Assembly: GCA_029975435.1 (NCBI GenBank)
Contig: JARKPC010000276.1
Location: 1-64,000 of the forward strand
DNA: 64,000 nucleotides
Direction: 5' to 3'
Source of the DNA: Propionivibrio sp.
GTDB lineage: Bacteria; Pseudomonadota; Gammaproteobacteria; Burkholderiales; Rhodocyclaceae
The notes under the pieces were generated by a model, which made no database searches, was not told the DNA's origin, and worked only from the letters and a program-made list of their open reading frames with translations. Made by a program: the position numbers and the translations under genes. Positions 24,500 through 33,773 of the stretch are shown in pieces; within the stretch, counting starts at the first letter, position 1, and every line of letters begins with the position of its first letter.

Positions 24500-26158
24500 T
24501 CACGTGGCCTGCTTCAGATTGGCCTCCCGCATGGCACGCTTGTTGAGTTTGCCGACACTGGTCTTGATGAGTTCCTTGACGAAGCGCACCTGCAGCAGGA
24601 TGCCGTGACGGGACACGTTGGTCGTCTCGATCAGATGCACGGCAAAACTGCGGATATCGTGCTCGCTGACCGTGCCCTCGTAACCGGACTTCAGCACCAC
24701 CAGCGCAACGGGCCGCTCACCCCATTTTTCATCGGGAACGCCGATCACCGCCGATTCCTGCACGGCCTCGTGGCTGCTCAGGATGTCTTCGAGTTGCAGC
24801 GACGAGATCCACTCGCCGGCCGTCTTGATCACATCCTTGATGCGGTCGGTGATCTTGAGGAATCCGCGAGCGTCGATATGGCCGATATCCTGCGTGTGCA
24901 GGTAGCCGCCGGCCCACAGCTCTTCCGACGCCTGCGGGGCATCGAGGTACGCCTGGGTCAGCCACGGCGTGCGCAGCACGACCTCGCCCGTCGACGCGCC
25001 GTCGTGCGTCACATCCTCCATCTCGGACGTGACGATGCGCAGGTCGACCAGCGGCAGCGGCAGGCCGGTCTTGCAGCGCAGGCGCGCCTGCTCCTCGATC
25101 GGCGCCTGCGCATCGGCCTCGTTGAGATGGGCGATGGTCACCACCGGACAGGTCTCGGACATTCCGTAGCCCGTCACCACTTCCACACCGCGCTTGAGCG
25201 CGTTGAGCGCCAGGGTCTCCGACATCGCCGAACCGCCGATCAGGACCTTCCAGCCTCTCAGATCGAACGACTCGGAACCGGGATGGCTGAGCAGCATCTG
25301 CATGATCGACGGTACGCAGTGCGAATAGGTCACCCCTTCGCTGACGATGAGTTTCAACAAGCTTGCCGGCAGGTAGCGCCCCGGATAGACCTGCTTCAAG
25401 CCGAGCAGGGTGGCAACATAGGGGAAACCCCAGGCGTGCACGTGGAACATCGGGGTGATCGGCATATAGACGTCGCCGGTGCGCATCGACGCGCCTGCCG
25501 CCGCCGTACCGATGGACGTGGCGACGCCGAGCGTGTGCAGGACCAGTTGCCGATGGCTGAAGCGGACCCCCTTCGGCAGCCCGGTGGTGCCCGTCGTGTA
25601 GAACACTGTGGCTTGCGCGTTCTCGTCGAAATCCTCGAAGACGAACGCCGGATCGACGCCGGCCAACAGGGCCTCGTATTCGGTCGCGAAGCTCACCGGC
25701 CCGTCCACCGCACCGTGCTCGTCGTCGATCAGCACAAAGCGGCGAACCGTCCCCAGCCGCGCGGCGATCGGGGCCAACAGCGGAAAGAACTCGCGATTCA
25801 CCAGCAACACGTCGGCCCCGGCGTGATTCAGCGTATACAGGATCTGCTCGGCATTCAGACGGACATTCACCGTCTGCAGGATCGCGCCCATCATCGGCAC
25901 GGCGAAGAATGCCTCCAGGTAGCGGTGGCTGTCCCAGTCCATCACCGCGACCGTCTGCCCCGCTTCGACCCCGAGACTCGCCAGCCCGCTCGCAAGGCGC
26001 CCGATGCGCTCCCGCAGCGTGCGGTAGGTGTAACGGACCTTCCCCTGGTAGGTGATCTCCTGCTCCGGCGCGACGGCCAGCGGCGTATGCAGGAGTTGCT
26101 TGATCAGCAGCGGATAACTGTACGCCGACGGCGTTCCCTGAATGATTTTTACGGGCAT
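24500..26158 (-). CDS. Fatty acid/carboxylate-CoA ligase (AMP-forming)
   Basis: The 552-aa protein belongs to the ANL adenylating superfamily. It shows the P-loop YTTGTTGLPKGV, GYGMSET (A5), HTQDIGHIDARGFLKITDR (A7-A8 hinge) and the C-terminal lysine region SVGKLNKRAM. Length and the start region (YSYPLLIKQLL, VRYTYRTL) resemble medium/long-chain acyl-CoA ligases of the AlkK/FadD type. It lacks a signal peptide. It stands alone between tRNA-Gln and an Lrp regulator. The actual acid cannot be told from sequence alone. Confidence 0.85.
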   Translation of the reverse strand: MPVKIIQGTPSAYSYPLLIKQLLHTPLAVAPEQEITYQGKVRYTYRTLRERIGRLASGLASLGVEAGQTVAVMDWDSHRYLEAFFAVPMMGAILQTVNVRLNAEQILYTLNHAGADVLLVNREFFPLLAPIAARLGTVRRFVLIDDEHGAVDGPVSFATEYEALLAGVDPAFVFEDFDENAQATVFYTTGTTGLPKGVRFSHRQLVLHTLGVATSIGTAAAGASMRTGDVYMPITPMFHVHAWGFPYVATLLGLKQVYPGRYLPASLLKLIVSEGVTYSHCVPSIMQMLLSHPGSESFDLRGWKVLIGGSAMSETLALNALKRGVEVVTGYGMSETCPVVTIAHLNEADAQAPIEEQARLRCKTGLPLPLVDLRIVTSEMEDVTHDGASTGEVVLRTPWLTQAYLDAPQASEELWAGGYLHTQDIGHIDARGFLKITDRIKDVIKTAGEWISSLQLEDILSSHEAVQESAVIGVPDEKWGERPVALVVLKSGYEGTVSEHDIRSFAVHLIETTNVSRHGILLQVRFVKELIKTSVGKLNKRAMREANLKQAT

Positions 26159-26360
26159 GATTTTCCAGTCAAGTCATTGTTTTTTCGGGCATCCATTCCG
26201 CCCCTTCAGAGCGAACGGCCCCCTCCCCCGGCGGCAACGGCCCTGCTTTTTTCGACCGGGCAAGGCTGTCGCGCATCGTGACAGTTTATTCGAGAGAAGG
26301 GCTATTGCGGTATTCCGTTATTGCCCAATCCCGCCGCGGCCAACCGGCTTTCCAGCCCAA

Positions 26361-26783
26361 TCACGCCTTGTAGGTGGATAGCAGGATGCTGGTCTCGGTG
26401 GTGGCGATGCCATCGATCAGGCGGATGGCACTCAGTACCTCGTCGAACGATTCCAGCGTATCCGCCCGCAACTCGGCGATGATGTCCCAGCGGCCATTGG
26501 TGCTGTGCAAAGCGAAAACGTTGGGATGCCCACGCAGGGTGTTAAGTATCTCCGGTCCGCGGTTGCCTTCGACGACGATGGACATCAGCGCGCGGATGCG
26601 CGGCGCTTCGGCAGCCGGTTTCAAGCGCACCGTGTAGCCGAGGATGACCCCGTCCTTCTCCAGCCTGGCCAGGCGGTTCTGCACGGTTGCGCGCGAGACG
26701 CGCAACTTGGCGGACAGCGCGACGACCGACAGGCGGGCGTTGTCGCGGAGCAGGCCTATCAGCTTGCGATCGGTATCGTCCAT
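26361..26783 (-). CDS. Lrp/AsnC-family transcriptional regulator
   Basis: A 140-aa regulator with an N-terminal winged HTH (DDTDRKLIGLLRDNARLS, then RVSRATVQNRLARLEKDGVI) and a C-terminal RAM ligand-binding/oligomerisation domain. The family senses amino acids. It is divergently transcribed from the ornithine cyclodeaminase gene across a 140-base AT-rich intergenic region, the usual position for a local regulator. Control of that gene by arginine/ornithine-type effectors is inferred. Confidence 0.9.
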   Translation of the reverse strand: MDDTDRKLIGLLRDNARLSVVALSAKLRVSRATVQNRLARLEKDGVILGYTVRLKPAAEAPRIRALMSIVVEGNRGPEILNTLRGHPNVFALHSTNGRWDIIAELRADTLESFDEVLSAIRLIDGIATTETSILLSTYKA

Positions 26784-26923
26784 GGTGCGCTCCTGTCATT
26801 TTGCTAATTGCACTGTCTCATTATGCTCTACTGCTTTGCATTTTTGATCACTTTGCGTCCTTTTGTTTGGCTGCAAACGCTGGAACAATGGTCGTCAGGC
26901 AAGGCTCATCCAGGAGAACCGTC

Positions 26924-27973
26924 ATGACACGATTTGTCGATGTTCCCGCCATGTCGGCGCTGATCCAGACCCTCGGCGTCACCGACTTCATCGGCGAATT
27001 GGCCGACGCCATCGAAAGCGACTTCGTGCGCTGGCCGCAGTTCGAGAAGTCGGCGCGCCTCGCCAGCCACTCGGACATCGGAGTGATCGAGCTGATGCCT
27101 GTCTCCGACACCGACCGATACGCCTTCAAGTACGTCAACGGGCACCCCGCCAACACCGGCAAGAACCTGTTCACGGTGGTGGCCTTCGGCGTGCTGGCCG
27201 ATGTGAGCACCGGCTACCCCGTAGTGCTCTCGGAACTCACACTGGCTACCGCCCTGCGCACCTGCGCGACCTCGCTGATGGCGGCACGGGCGCTGGCCCG
27301 GCACGATGCGAAGCGCATGGCACTGATCGGCAACGGTGCGCAGAGCGAGTTCCAGGCACTGGCCTTCCACCGCTGGCTGGGCATCGACGAAATCGCCATA
27401 TTCGATGTCGACTCTAGGGCCTCGGACAAGCTCGAACGCAACCTCGCCGACTACACCGATCTCAGGATCATTCGCTGCAATTCCACCGCGGAGGCGGTGC
27501 GCGGCGCCGACATCGTCACCACCGTCACGGCCGACAAGACCCGCGCCGCGATCATCACCCCGGACATGCTCGAACCCGGCGTGCACATCAACGGCGTCGG
27601 CGGCGACTGCCCCGGCAAGACCGAACTGCACCCCGGGGTGCTGCGCGCCGCGCGGGTGTTTGTTGAATACGAGCCGCAAACGCGCGTCGAGGGCGACATC
27701 CAGCAGATGCCGGCCGACTTCCCCGTTGTCGAGTTGTGGCGCGTCCTCGCCGGACACGCCGAGGGCCGCCAGGATGACGCGCAGATCACCGTCTTCGACT
27801 CGGTCGGCTTCGCCCTCGAAGACTTCTCCGCCCTGCGCCTGATCCACGCACACGCGCTCCGGCTGGATATTGGCCGCGATGTGGAACTGGTGCCGGAAAC
27901 CGACGACCCCAAGGATCTCTTCCGCCACGCCACCGCGCAATCGCCGCAGCAGCGCATCCGCCGCGTGGCGTAA
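26924..27973 (+). CDS. ocd: Ornithine cyclodeaminase
   Basis: The enzyme converts L-ornithine to L-proline and ammonia using bound NAD. The 349-aa protein fits the OCD/mu-crystallin family: TGYPVVLSELTLATALRTC, LIGNGAQSEFQALAF (dinucleotide-binding GxGxxS), TTVTADKT and HINGVGGDCPGKTEL (with the catalytic aspartate region). The start at 26924 follows AGGAGAACCGTC, a good ribosome site. Lysine cyclodeaminase or alanine dehydrogenase activity is an alternative in this family, but the GGDCPGKTEL form is typical of ornithine enzymes. Confidence 0.9.
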   Translation: MTRFVDVPAMSALIQTLGVTDFIGELADAIESDFVRWPQFEKSARLASHSDIGVIELMPVSDTDRYAFKYVNGHPANTGKNLFTVVAFGVLADVSTGYPVVLSELTLATALRTCATSLMAARALARHDAKRMALIGNGAQSEFQALAFHRWLGIDEIAIFDVDSRASDKLERNLADYTDLRIIRCNSTAEAVRGADIVTTVTADKTRAAIITPDMLEPGVHINGVGGDCPGKTELHPGVLRAARVFVEYEPQTRVEGDIQQMPADFPVVELWRVLAGHAEGRQDDAQITVFDSVGFALEDFSALRLIHAHALRLDIGRDVELVPETDDPKDLFRHATAQSPQQRIRRVA

Positions 27974-28218
27974 GCACCGGCACCGCATTGCCGGCGGGCG
28001 GAAGAAGTGAGTGGCGCGCGTACCTCCTCCATCTGGTTCAGGCAGCCGGCGTGTTTGGGTTAAAGAGACCCCAGGAGCGAGTCCCGGTCAAATACCCGGC
28101 GAATCGCAAGGTCGGCTTTCAGAGCGGATGTTGAATGCGTACAATCCGCCAGGAGTGGTCATCGAAGAAGCCGCTGGAAGCGCCACTGCAGCTCCGGAAA
28201 TAGTCGTCTGACTCCCCC

Positions 28219-28557
28219 GTGCACCCCGCCAACCTTTTCACCAAAGCCAATCCGCCTCCCGAAGGCGAGCGCTTCGACGAACTCCTCCGCCACAGGAATC
28301 TCGTCGTCGAGCGGATCGTCAGTTCGGCCGTCATCACGCCGCAGGAGTACGTGCAGCCGCAGGACGAGTGGGTTCTGCTGGTGCAGGGCGAGGCGGTGCT
28401 TCGGGTCGATGGCGCGTCGGTTGCGCTGAAGCCCGGGGATTACCTGTTCCTGCCCGCCGGCACGCCGCACGCGGTCGAGAAGACTTCCGAGGGTGCGATG
28501 TGGTTGGCGGTGCATCTGCACCCGGAGCAGTTGCCGCAATCGCAAGAGAACCACTGA
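28219..28557 (+). CDS. Small cupin-domain protein
   Basis: A 112-aa single-domain cupin. The barrel is marked by [34 protein letters not shown] and a C-terminal strand [11 protein letters not shown]. The metal-binding pattern is incomplete: the first motif has E but not the usual HxH, and the second has PAGTPH. A weak-metal or sugar/phosphate-binding role is possible. Start at GTG 28219 is chosen because it opens the conserved HPANLF segment. It stands alone; substrate unknown. The 245 bases before it hold nothing I can name. Confidence 0.75.
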   Translation: MHPANLFTKANPPPEGERFDELLRHRNLVVERIVSSAVITPQEYVQPQDEWVLLVQGEAVLRVDGASVALKPGDYLFLPAGTPHAVEKTSEGAMWLAVHLHPEQLPQSQENH

Positions 28558-28574
28558 TCCATTGCAGCTTCGTT

Positions 28575-28642
28575 CGTCATTCCGGCGAACGCCCGAATCC
28601 AGAATTTCAAGCAACTGGACCCAGGCTTTCGCCGGGTGACGG
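28575..28642. repeat. Pair of inverted REP-like palindromes
   Basis: Left copy 28575-28602 begins CGTCATTCCGGCGAA and ends ATCCAG. Right copy 28615-28642 is its inverted relative, CTGGACCC...GGGTGACGG. A third copy lies at 49380-49408 (CCGTCACCCCGGCGAAAG). Each is a GC-rich imperfect palindrome of about 28 bases in an intergenic gap, the pattern of dispersed REP elements. Here the pair lies between the ends of the cupin and arfB genes and may also act as a bidirectional terminator. Confidence 0.7.
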
Positions 28643-28658
28643 AGATTTCAGGGCTTTC

Positions 28659-29069
28659 CTAATTCTCCGACGGTCCCATTCGCCGCCCCGCCTTCACCGA
28701 CGCGCGCCGCGCCTTGCTTTCCAGTCGTTTCGCAACGCTCGTCTTGGTTGGCCTGGTCGGCCGGCGGATGCGTGGCGGCATGGCCACCCGGTCGATCAGG
28801 CTTTGCAGCCGACGCAGCGCTTCCGCGCGGTTCTTTTCAAGGCTGCGGAACTCCTGGGCCTTGATGATTACAATGCCTTCCTTGCTGATGCGATGATCGC
28901 CCGAGTCGAGGAGCCGCCCGCGAATATCCTCCGGCAACGACGAGGCGGCGATGTCGAAGCGCAGATGCGCGGCGCTGGCGACCTTGTTGACGTTCTGACC
29001 GCCGGCACCCTGGGCACGGATGGCGGTAATCTCGATTTCTTCCTCCGGGATGACGAAGCGGGGGCGCAT
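28659..29069 (-). CDS. arfB: Alternative ribosome-rescue factor ArfB (YaeJ)
   Basis: ArfB releases peptides from ribosomes stalled without a stop codon. The 136-aa protein begins with the release-factor catalytic domain, [15 protein letters not shown], containing the GGQ motif (about residues 22-24). A basic tail rich in R and K ([20 protein letters not shown]) inserts into the empty mRNA channel. The start at 29069 ([11 protein letters not shown]) fits the family. The gene converges with the cupin gene across a REP pair and is divergent from yaiI. Confidence 0.93.
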   Translation of the reverse strand: MRPRFVIPEEEIEITAIRAQGAGGQNVNKVASAAHLRFDIAASSLPEDIRGRLLDSGDHRISKEGIVIIKAQEFRSLEKNRAEALRRLQSLIDRVAMPPRIRRPTRPTKTSVAKRLESKARRASVKAGRRMGPSEN

Positions 29070-29126
29070 GGAGTTTTGTCCGACAGTTCGATTAGGGTTG
29101 AGCAGATCAACCGGGAGAGTCCGTTC

Positions 29127-29582
29127 ATGAAAATCTGGGTCGATGCCGACGCGTGTCCGGCGGTCATCAAGGAAATACTTTACCGCGCGGCCAATCGCGC
29201 CCAGGTGCCGCTGACGCTCATCGCCAACCAGATGCTGCGCGTGCCGCCGTCGCCAGGGATCCAGGCGCTGCAGGTGCCGTCCGGATTCGACGTCGCCGAC
29301 CGGCGCATCGTACAGGAATCGGAGGCCGGCGATCTGGTAATTACCGCCGACGTGCCGCTCGCCGCGCAGGTGATCGCCAAGGGGGCCCTCGTCATCGACC
29401 CGCGCGGGGAACTGCTGAATGCCCAGAACATCCAGGAGCGCCTGACCATGCGCAATTTCATGGAAGGGCTGCGCAGCAGCGGCGTGGAGACGGGTGGTCC
29501 GGCTGCGCTGTCTTCGGCGGATCGGCAGGCATTCGCCAACCAGCTCGACCGACTGCTGGCCAAGCGGCAGCACGGACGCTAG
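29127..29582 (+). CDS. yaiI: UPF0178 family protein YaiI
   Basis: The 151-aa product matches the YaiI/YqxD family: [18 protein letters not shown] at the start, [13 protein letters not shown] and [15 protein letters not shown] in the middle, and [10 protein letters not shown] near the end. The fold is PIN-like with conserved aspartates (D6, D8), suggesting a nuclease, but no activity is established that I know of. Ribosome site GGGAGAG precedes the ATG. It converges with ispE, separated by 15 bases. Confidence 0.88.
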   Translation: MKIWVDADACPAVIKEILYRAANRAQVPLTLIANQMLRVPPSPGIQALQVPSGFDVADRRIVQESEAGDLVITADVPLAAQVIAKGALVIDPRGELLNAQNIQERLTMRNFMEGLRSSGVETGGPAALSSADRQAFANQLDRLLAKRQHGR

Positions 29583-29597
29583 GTCGCCGTTTCCGGT

Positions 29598-30455
29598 TCA
29601 GTCACCCAACCCGCGCAGCGGGTGCGCATCCAGCCCCGGCGCGACCCAGCCGCGCATGTCGGCGGGCAGGCGGGCGAGTACGCCCCGCGCTTCGCGCTCC
29701 TCGGCGAATTCGGCGAAGAGGCAGGCGCCCGACCCGGTCATGCGTGCCTCGCCGAACCGCGCCAGCCAGTCCAGACAACGCGCGATCTCCGGAAACAGGC
29801 GCAAGGCCACGGGTTGCAGGTCATTGCCACCGACGCCGGGGCGCCAATCCGCAGCATGCATCGGCGGCGTGTCGCGCTTTAGCTTCGCATCCTTGAAGAT
29901 GTCCACCGTCGGCACCTGCACCGGCGGTTCGACGACCACGTACCAGACCGGCGGCAACGCCACCGGTTGCAGAGCCTCGCCGACACCTTCGGCAAAGGCG
30001 TTCTCGCCGCAGACGAAGACCGGCACGTCGGCGCCGAGCGTGAGGCCGATTTCCTGCAGGCGGGCGCGCGGCACGCCGGTCTGCCAGAGGTGGTTGAGCG
30101 CGAGCAGCACCGTCGCCGCATCCGAACTGCCGCCGCCGAGGCCGCCGCCCATCGGCAGGCGCTTGTCGATGGCAATCTGCACGCCTTTGCGGCAACCGGT
30201 CTCCGCCTGCAGCAGGCGGGCGGCGCGCACGGTCAGGTCGCTTTCCGGCGGCACGCCCGGCAGCGGCCGGGCCAGCGTCACCTCCCCATCGTCGCGCGGC
30301 GAGAAGCGCAGCGTGTCGCCGTGCCCGACGAAGCGGAACAGCGTCTGCAACAGGTGGTAACCATCGGCGCGGCGGCCGACGACGTGCAGGAAGAGGTTCA
30401 GTTTGGCCGGCGCAGGATAGGCGCTATCCCACGTCCATTGGTTTCGGTCGGTCAC
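29598..30455 (-). CDS. ispE: 4-diphosphocytidyl-2-C-methyl-D-erythritol kinase
   Basis: IspE is the GHMP kinase of the non-mevalonate isoprenoid pathway. The protein shows [17 protein letters not shown] (substrate-binding start), the ATP loop [14 protein letters not shown] and [13 protein letters not shown] use the GTG at 30455, which overlaps the lolB stop by one base (TAGTG) and gives 285 aa, like E. coli IspE (283). An ATG at 30488 would overlap lolB by 33 bases. The usual downstream neighbours tRNA-Gln and prs are 5 kb away here. Confidence 0.93.
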   Translation of the reverse strand: MTDRNQWTWDSAYPAPAKLNLFLHVVGRRADGYHLLQTLFRFVGHGDTLRFSPRDDGEVTLARPLPGVPPESDLTVRAARLLQAETGCRKGVQIAIDKRLPMGGGLGGGSSDAATVLLALNHLWQTGVPRARLQEIGLTLGADVPVFVCGENAFAEGVGEALQPVALPPVWYVVVEPPVQVPTVDIFKDAKLKRDTPPMHAADWRPGVGGNDLQPVALRLFPEIARCLDWLARFGEARMTGSGACLFAEFAEEREARGVLARLPADMRGWVAPGLDAHPLRGLGD

Positions 30456-31063
30456 TATTGGCTTTCCGGTGTTTGCAGGGTTGACCACGCGTCGATGCGC
30501 AAGCGCAGTTCGAACGCCCCGGCCCGCTCGGCGAACAGGCGGCCGGGAGGCGCCTGCGGGTCGTCGCCGTCGTAGCCGTATTCGATGCGCCAGTCCTCAT
30601 GGCGCAGCCGCAGCGCACGTCCGTGCGCATCGCGCTCGACGACTTCGGCATCGGCGTTGCGGCCACGCACCCATTCGGCAAGCAGGGAGAGCGGCAGACG
30701 ATAACCCAGGACCTGCTCGGTCAGTGTCGCGGCATCGGTGGCGGAATATACCTTGCCGTCATTGGTGGTCAGCGTTGCCCTGTCGGCATTGACCACGATC
30801 TCGGCGACTCCCTGCCCGAAGGGCGAGGCCAGCAGCAACTCGTCGCCATTGCCGGAGTGCTTCCAGCTCAACCGCCCCGAATGGTTGCGCTCGTCCTGGC
30901 GCAATGAAAAACGCCCCTCGAGGAAAAAGGCCTCAAGCCTGTCGCCCGACAAACGCTCCGCATCCGGGCGCGGAAGCGTCGCCGCGCAGCCCGCCAGCAG
31001 CAGCGAGAAAACAAGGATCACCATGCGGGACACGCCCCGCCAACCCGTCTGTCTCATGCGCAT
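30455..31063 (-). CDS. lolB: Outer-membrane lipoprotein receptor LolB
   Basis: LolB accepts lipoproteins from LolA and inserts them in the outer membrane. The 202-aa product has a lipoprotein signal ([13 protein letters not shown], lipobox LAGC around residue 26). The mature open beta-barrel segment includes [20 protein letters not shown] and [15 protein letters not shown], typical of LolB. It lies five bases after the TPR gene and overlaps ispE, so TPR-lolB-ispE is one operon. Confidence 0.93.
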   Translation of the reverse strand: MRMRQTGWRGVSRMVILVFSLLLAGCAATLPRPDAERLSGDRLEAFFLEGRFSLRQDERNHSGRLSWKHSGNGDELLLASPFGQGVAEIVVNADRATLTTNDGKVYSATDAATLTEQVLGYRLPLSLLAEWVRGRNADAEVVERDAHGRALRLRHEDWRIEYGYDGDDPQAPPGRLFAERAGAFELRLRIDAWSTLQTPESQ

Positions 31064-31068
31064 GCGGA

Positions 31069-32829
31069 TCAGGGAACCAGTTTCCGGATCGTTTCGGCCA
31101 GAACTTCATTCGTCGGATGGTTTTTCTGGGCGTCCAGCAACAGGCGCCGGGCATCATCCTGCCGTCCCATGGCCCAAAGCACCTCACCGAGATGCGCCGC
31201 GATCTCGGGATCCTCGCGTTTGGCGTAGGACCGCTCGAGGTAGGCAAGAGCACCAGGTAGATCGCCCTGCCGGAAGAGCACCCAACCCATGCTGTCGAGA
31301 ATGAAGCCATCGTCTGGAGCAAGTGCCAGGGCTTTCTCGATGAGCTGCCGCGCTTCGGTCAGCCGCTCGTTGCGATCGGCATACGCATAGCCCAGTGCGT
31401 TGTAAGCCTGCGGGTTGTCCGGGCGCAACTCGATCAGCCGGCGCAGGCGGACTTCCATCAGTTCGACCTTGTTCAACCGCTCCGCCATCAGTGCGGTTTC
31501 ATACATCAGGTCGGGCTGTTCCGGCTGTTCGGCCAACCGGCTCTCCAGGAGAGAGAAGGCTTCTTCGGGACGTTTGGCTTCACGCAGCAGCGCCGCTTCG
31601 GCAACGTAAAGCTGGACGCGCTGCTCGGCATCCTCAACCCTTGCATTGCGCAGCACATCCCGCCCACGGTCGAGTTGTCCTTGCTGGGCCAGGATGCGCG
31701 CACGGCGGATCTGTGCGGGCAAATAGTGTTCACCGGAAACGACCTGCGCGTAGTAGGCCAGCGCTTCGTCAGTCCGACGGCCCTCTTCGGCAATCTGGCC
31801 AAGATAGTAATAGGCCGGACTCTTTTCCGTTCCTTTGAGCGAGACGAAATGCTTGAGCTGGGTCTCGGCCAGGGTCTTGTCGTCCTGCTGCAGCGCCAGG
31901 ATGGCTACCGCATAGACAACTTCCGGGCTGTCCGGATACGCCTGCAGAAGCTGATCGAAGTGCCGCTTGGCATCGGCGTAGCGGCGCTCGCCGACCAGCG
32001 CACGCGCCAGCAGCAATTCGGCTTCACGCGCATTCGGATTGCGCTGCAGGAAGCCTTCGAGGAAAACGATGGCCTCCGCCGGCGATTCGCGCAGCAGGAG
32101 CTGTGCCTGAAGGAATGCCGCCATCTCCCAATCGGGGCGCAATTCGAGCACCCGCTGGATTTCGTGCTTCGCCCGTTCGCCCTGTCCCGCCGAACTCGCC
32201 GCCACGGCAACGGCATAATGGGCCTCCGCAATTCCGAAGAACGGCTGGCAAACCTTGTCAATCAGCCGGAAAACCGCCAGCCGGTCGGTACTGCGGGCGA
32301 ACATGCGGTTCAGCCCCAGCAGGTTCTCCGCCAGGGCTCCCCGGTCGCTTTCCAGCATGGCGATCAGGTGCGGTGGCAGCTCTTCAAGCTGATTGCTCAG
32401 GATCAGCATGCTGACCAGCATTCTCTGCGCACGTTTCGACGCCGGATCCACGTCGAGCCAGAGCCGCGCGGTTTCACGGGCAAGATCGAAGCGGCGGGCG
32501 TAGCCGGCCACCTCGATGGTGCGCTCCATCACCTGCGGGTCGCGCGTGCGCAGCGAGAGATTGGCGTACGCCTGGCTGGCCAGTTCGAGATCGCCGCGCT
32601 GCAAGGCAATTTCCGCGAGCAGCACCTGGAATACCGTCTGTCCGGCGGAAAGCTCGCCTTGCGTTTCCGCGGTCGGGGCAACATTCGGTGGCGAAGAAGG
32701 AGGGTTGGCCTGGCGTGCTGCGGGCGCTTTCCTGGCGGACAGGTTCACGTCCTCGGCCTGTGCCGGAAGCGTCAGGGCGACGGCAAGAGCGGCCGCAGTA
32801 ATGCAAAAAGTACGTCGAATGGATTTCAT
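31069..32829 (-). CDS. Exported tetratricopeptide repeat protein
   Basis: A 586-aa protein with a cleavable signal peptide (about residues 1-25, ending LPAQA). About twelve TPR-like helical pairs follow, for example LALAPDDGFILDSMGWVLFR and DNPQAYNALGYAYADRNERL near the C-terminus. No enzyme domain is seen. This TPR gene upstream of lolB-ispE is conserved in many Betaproteobacteria. It should act in the periplasm as a protein-interaction scaffold, perhaps in envelope biogenesis given its partner lolB. The 94 bases between it and mutM should hold two divergent promoters. Confidence 0.85.
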   Translation of the reverse strand: MKSIRRTFCITAAALAVALTLPAQAEDVNLSARKAPAARQANPPSSPPNVAPTAETQGELSAGQTVFQVLLAEIALQRGDLELASQAYANLSLRTRDPQVMERTIEVAGYARRFDLARETARLWLDVDPASKRAQRMLVSMLILSNQLEELPPHLIAMLESDRGALAENLLGLNRMFARSTDRLAVFRLIDKVCQPFFGIAEAHYAVAVAASSAGQGERAKHEIQRVLELRPDWEMAAFLQAQLLLRESPAEAIVFLEGFLQRNPNAREAELLLARALVGERRYADAKRHFDQLLQAYPDSPEVVYAVAILALQQDDKTLAETQLKHFVSLKGTEKSPAYYYLGQIAEEGRRTDEALAYYAQVVSGEHYLPAQIRRARILAQQGQLDRGRDVLRNARVEDAEQRVQLYVAEAALLREAKRPEEAFSLLESRLAEQPEQPDLMYETALMAERLNKVELMEVRLRRLIELRPDNPQAYNALGYAYADRNERLTEARQLIEKALALAPDDGFILDSMGWVLFRQGDLPGALAYLERSYAKREDPEIAAHLGEVLWAMGRQDDARRLLLDAQKNHPTNEVLAETIRKLVP

Positions 32830-32923
32830 GGAATGGAATGATACTCGGCCAACTCGGAACCAATTAGAGTTAATTAAGCCATAATGGTTTTGCCATGTTA
32901 TGAACTTTTGTTAGCCGCAGCAA

Positions 32924-33751
32924 ATGCCGGAACTCCCCGAAGTCGAAGTCAGCCGTCTCGGACTGCTGCCCCATCTGCCAGGAAAACGGATCGTCAGGGC
33001 CGTAGTCCGCACCCCCAGGCTGCGCCATGACATTCCTGCCGATATGCCGGCCAGGCTGGCCGGCCTGCATGTGGACGCCATTCACCGGCGCGGGAAATAC
33101 CTTCTTTTCGACTGCGAAAGCGCCGGGAACGGCGGCTGGCTGATCGTCCATCTGGGCATGTCGGGCAGCCTGCGCCTGGTGGCGAACGGAACGCCGGCAC
33201 AAAAGCACGACCATGTCGATCTGGTTTTTGCCGACACCACGCTGCGCCTGCGCGACCCGCGCCGCTTCGGCACCGTGCTGTGGCACGAAGGCGGCAGCAT
33301 CGAATCGCACCCGCTGATCGCCGTGCTCGGCATCGAGCCCCTGTCGCCGCAATTTGACGGCGACTGGCTCTACCAGGCCACGCGCAAGCGCAGCACCCCG
33401 ATCAAGCCTCTGCTGATGGACAGCCATCTGGTGGTCGGCATCGGCAACATCTATGCTTCGGAAGCCCTGTTCCGCGCCGGCATCTCGCCGATGCGCGCCG
33501 CCGGCCGGATCGGCCGCCTGCGCTGCCTGAATCTGGCGGGCGAAATCCGCGCGACGCTGCAGGAATCGATAGCCGCAGGCGGCAGCAGCGTACGCGACTA
33601 TGTGCATAGCGACGGCGGAGCTGGCAGCTTCCAGGTAACGTGCTTTGTTTACGGGCGCGAAGCCGAACCGTGCCGCGTCTGCCAAACCCCCATCAGCGCA
33701 TCGCGCCAGGCGGGCCGCACCACCTTCCACTGTCCGCACTGCCAGCGCTGA
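32924..33751 (+). CDS. mutM: Formamidopyrimidine-DNA glycosylase
   Basis: MutM (Fpg) removes 8-oxoguanine and formamidopyrimidines and nicks the abasic site. The 275-aa protein starts MPELPEVEV with the catalytic proline P2 and glutamate E3. It has the conserved lysine in HRRGKYLLF, HLGMSGSLR, GIGNIYASEALF and a C-terminal zinc finger (CRVCQTPI...CPHCQ). The TPR gene lies divergently upstream, a conserved arrangement. Confidence 0.97.
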   Translation: MPELPEVEVSRLGLLPHLPGKRIVRAVVRTPRLRHDIPADMPARLAGLHVDAIHRRGKYLLFDCESAGNGGWLIVHLGMSGSLRLVANGTPAQKHDHVDLVFADTTLRLRDPRRFGTVLWHEGGSIESHPLIAVLGIEPLSPQFDGDWLYQATRKRSTPIKPLLMDSHLVVGIGNIYASEALFRAGISPMRAAGRIGRLRCLNLAGEIRATLQESIAAGGSSVRDYVHSDGGAGSFQVTCFVYGREAEPCRVCQTPISASRQAGRTTFHCPHCQR

Positions 33752-33773
33752 CCCCGAGTTTTGGCCCCCGATC

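Noticed and set aside
24368-26281. 637-codon plus-strand frame opposite the acyl-CoA ligase
   Set aside because: Rich in R, H, Q and G, spans tRNA-Gln and the ligase gene antisense, no recognisable domain.
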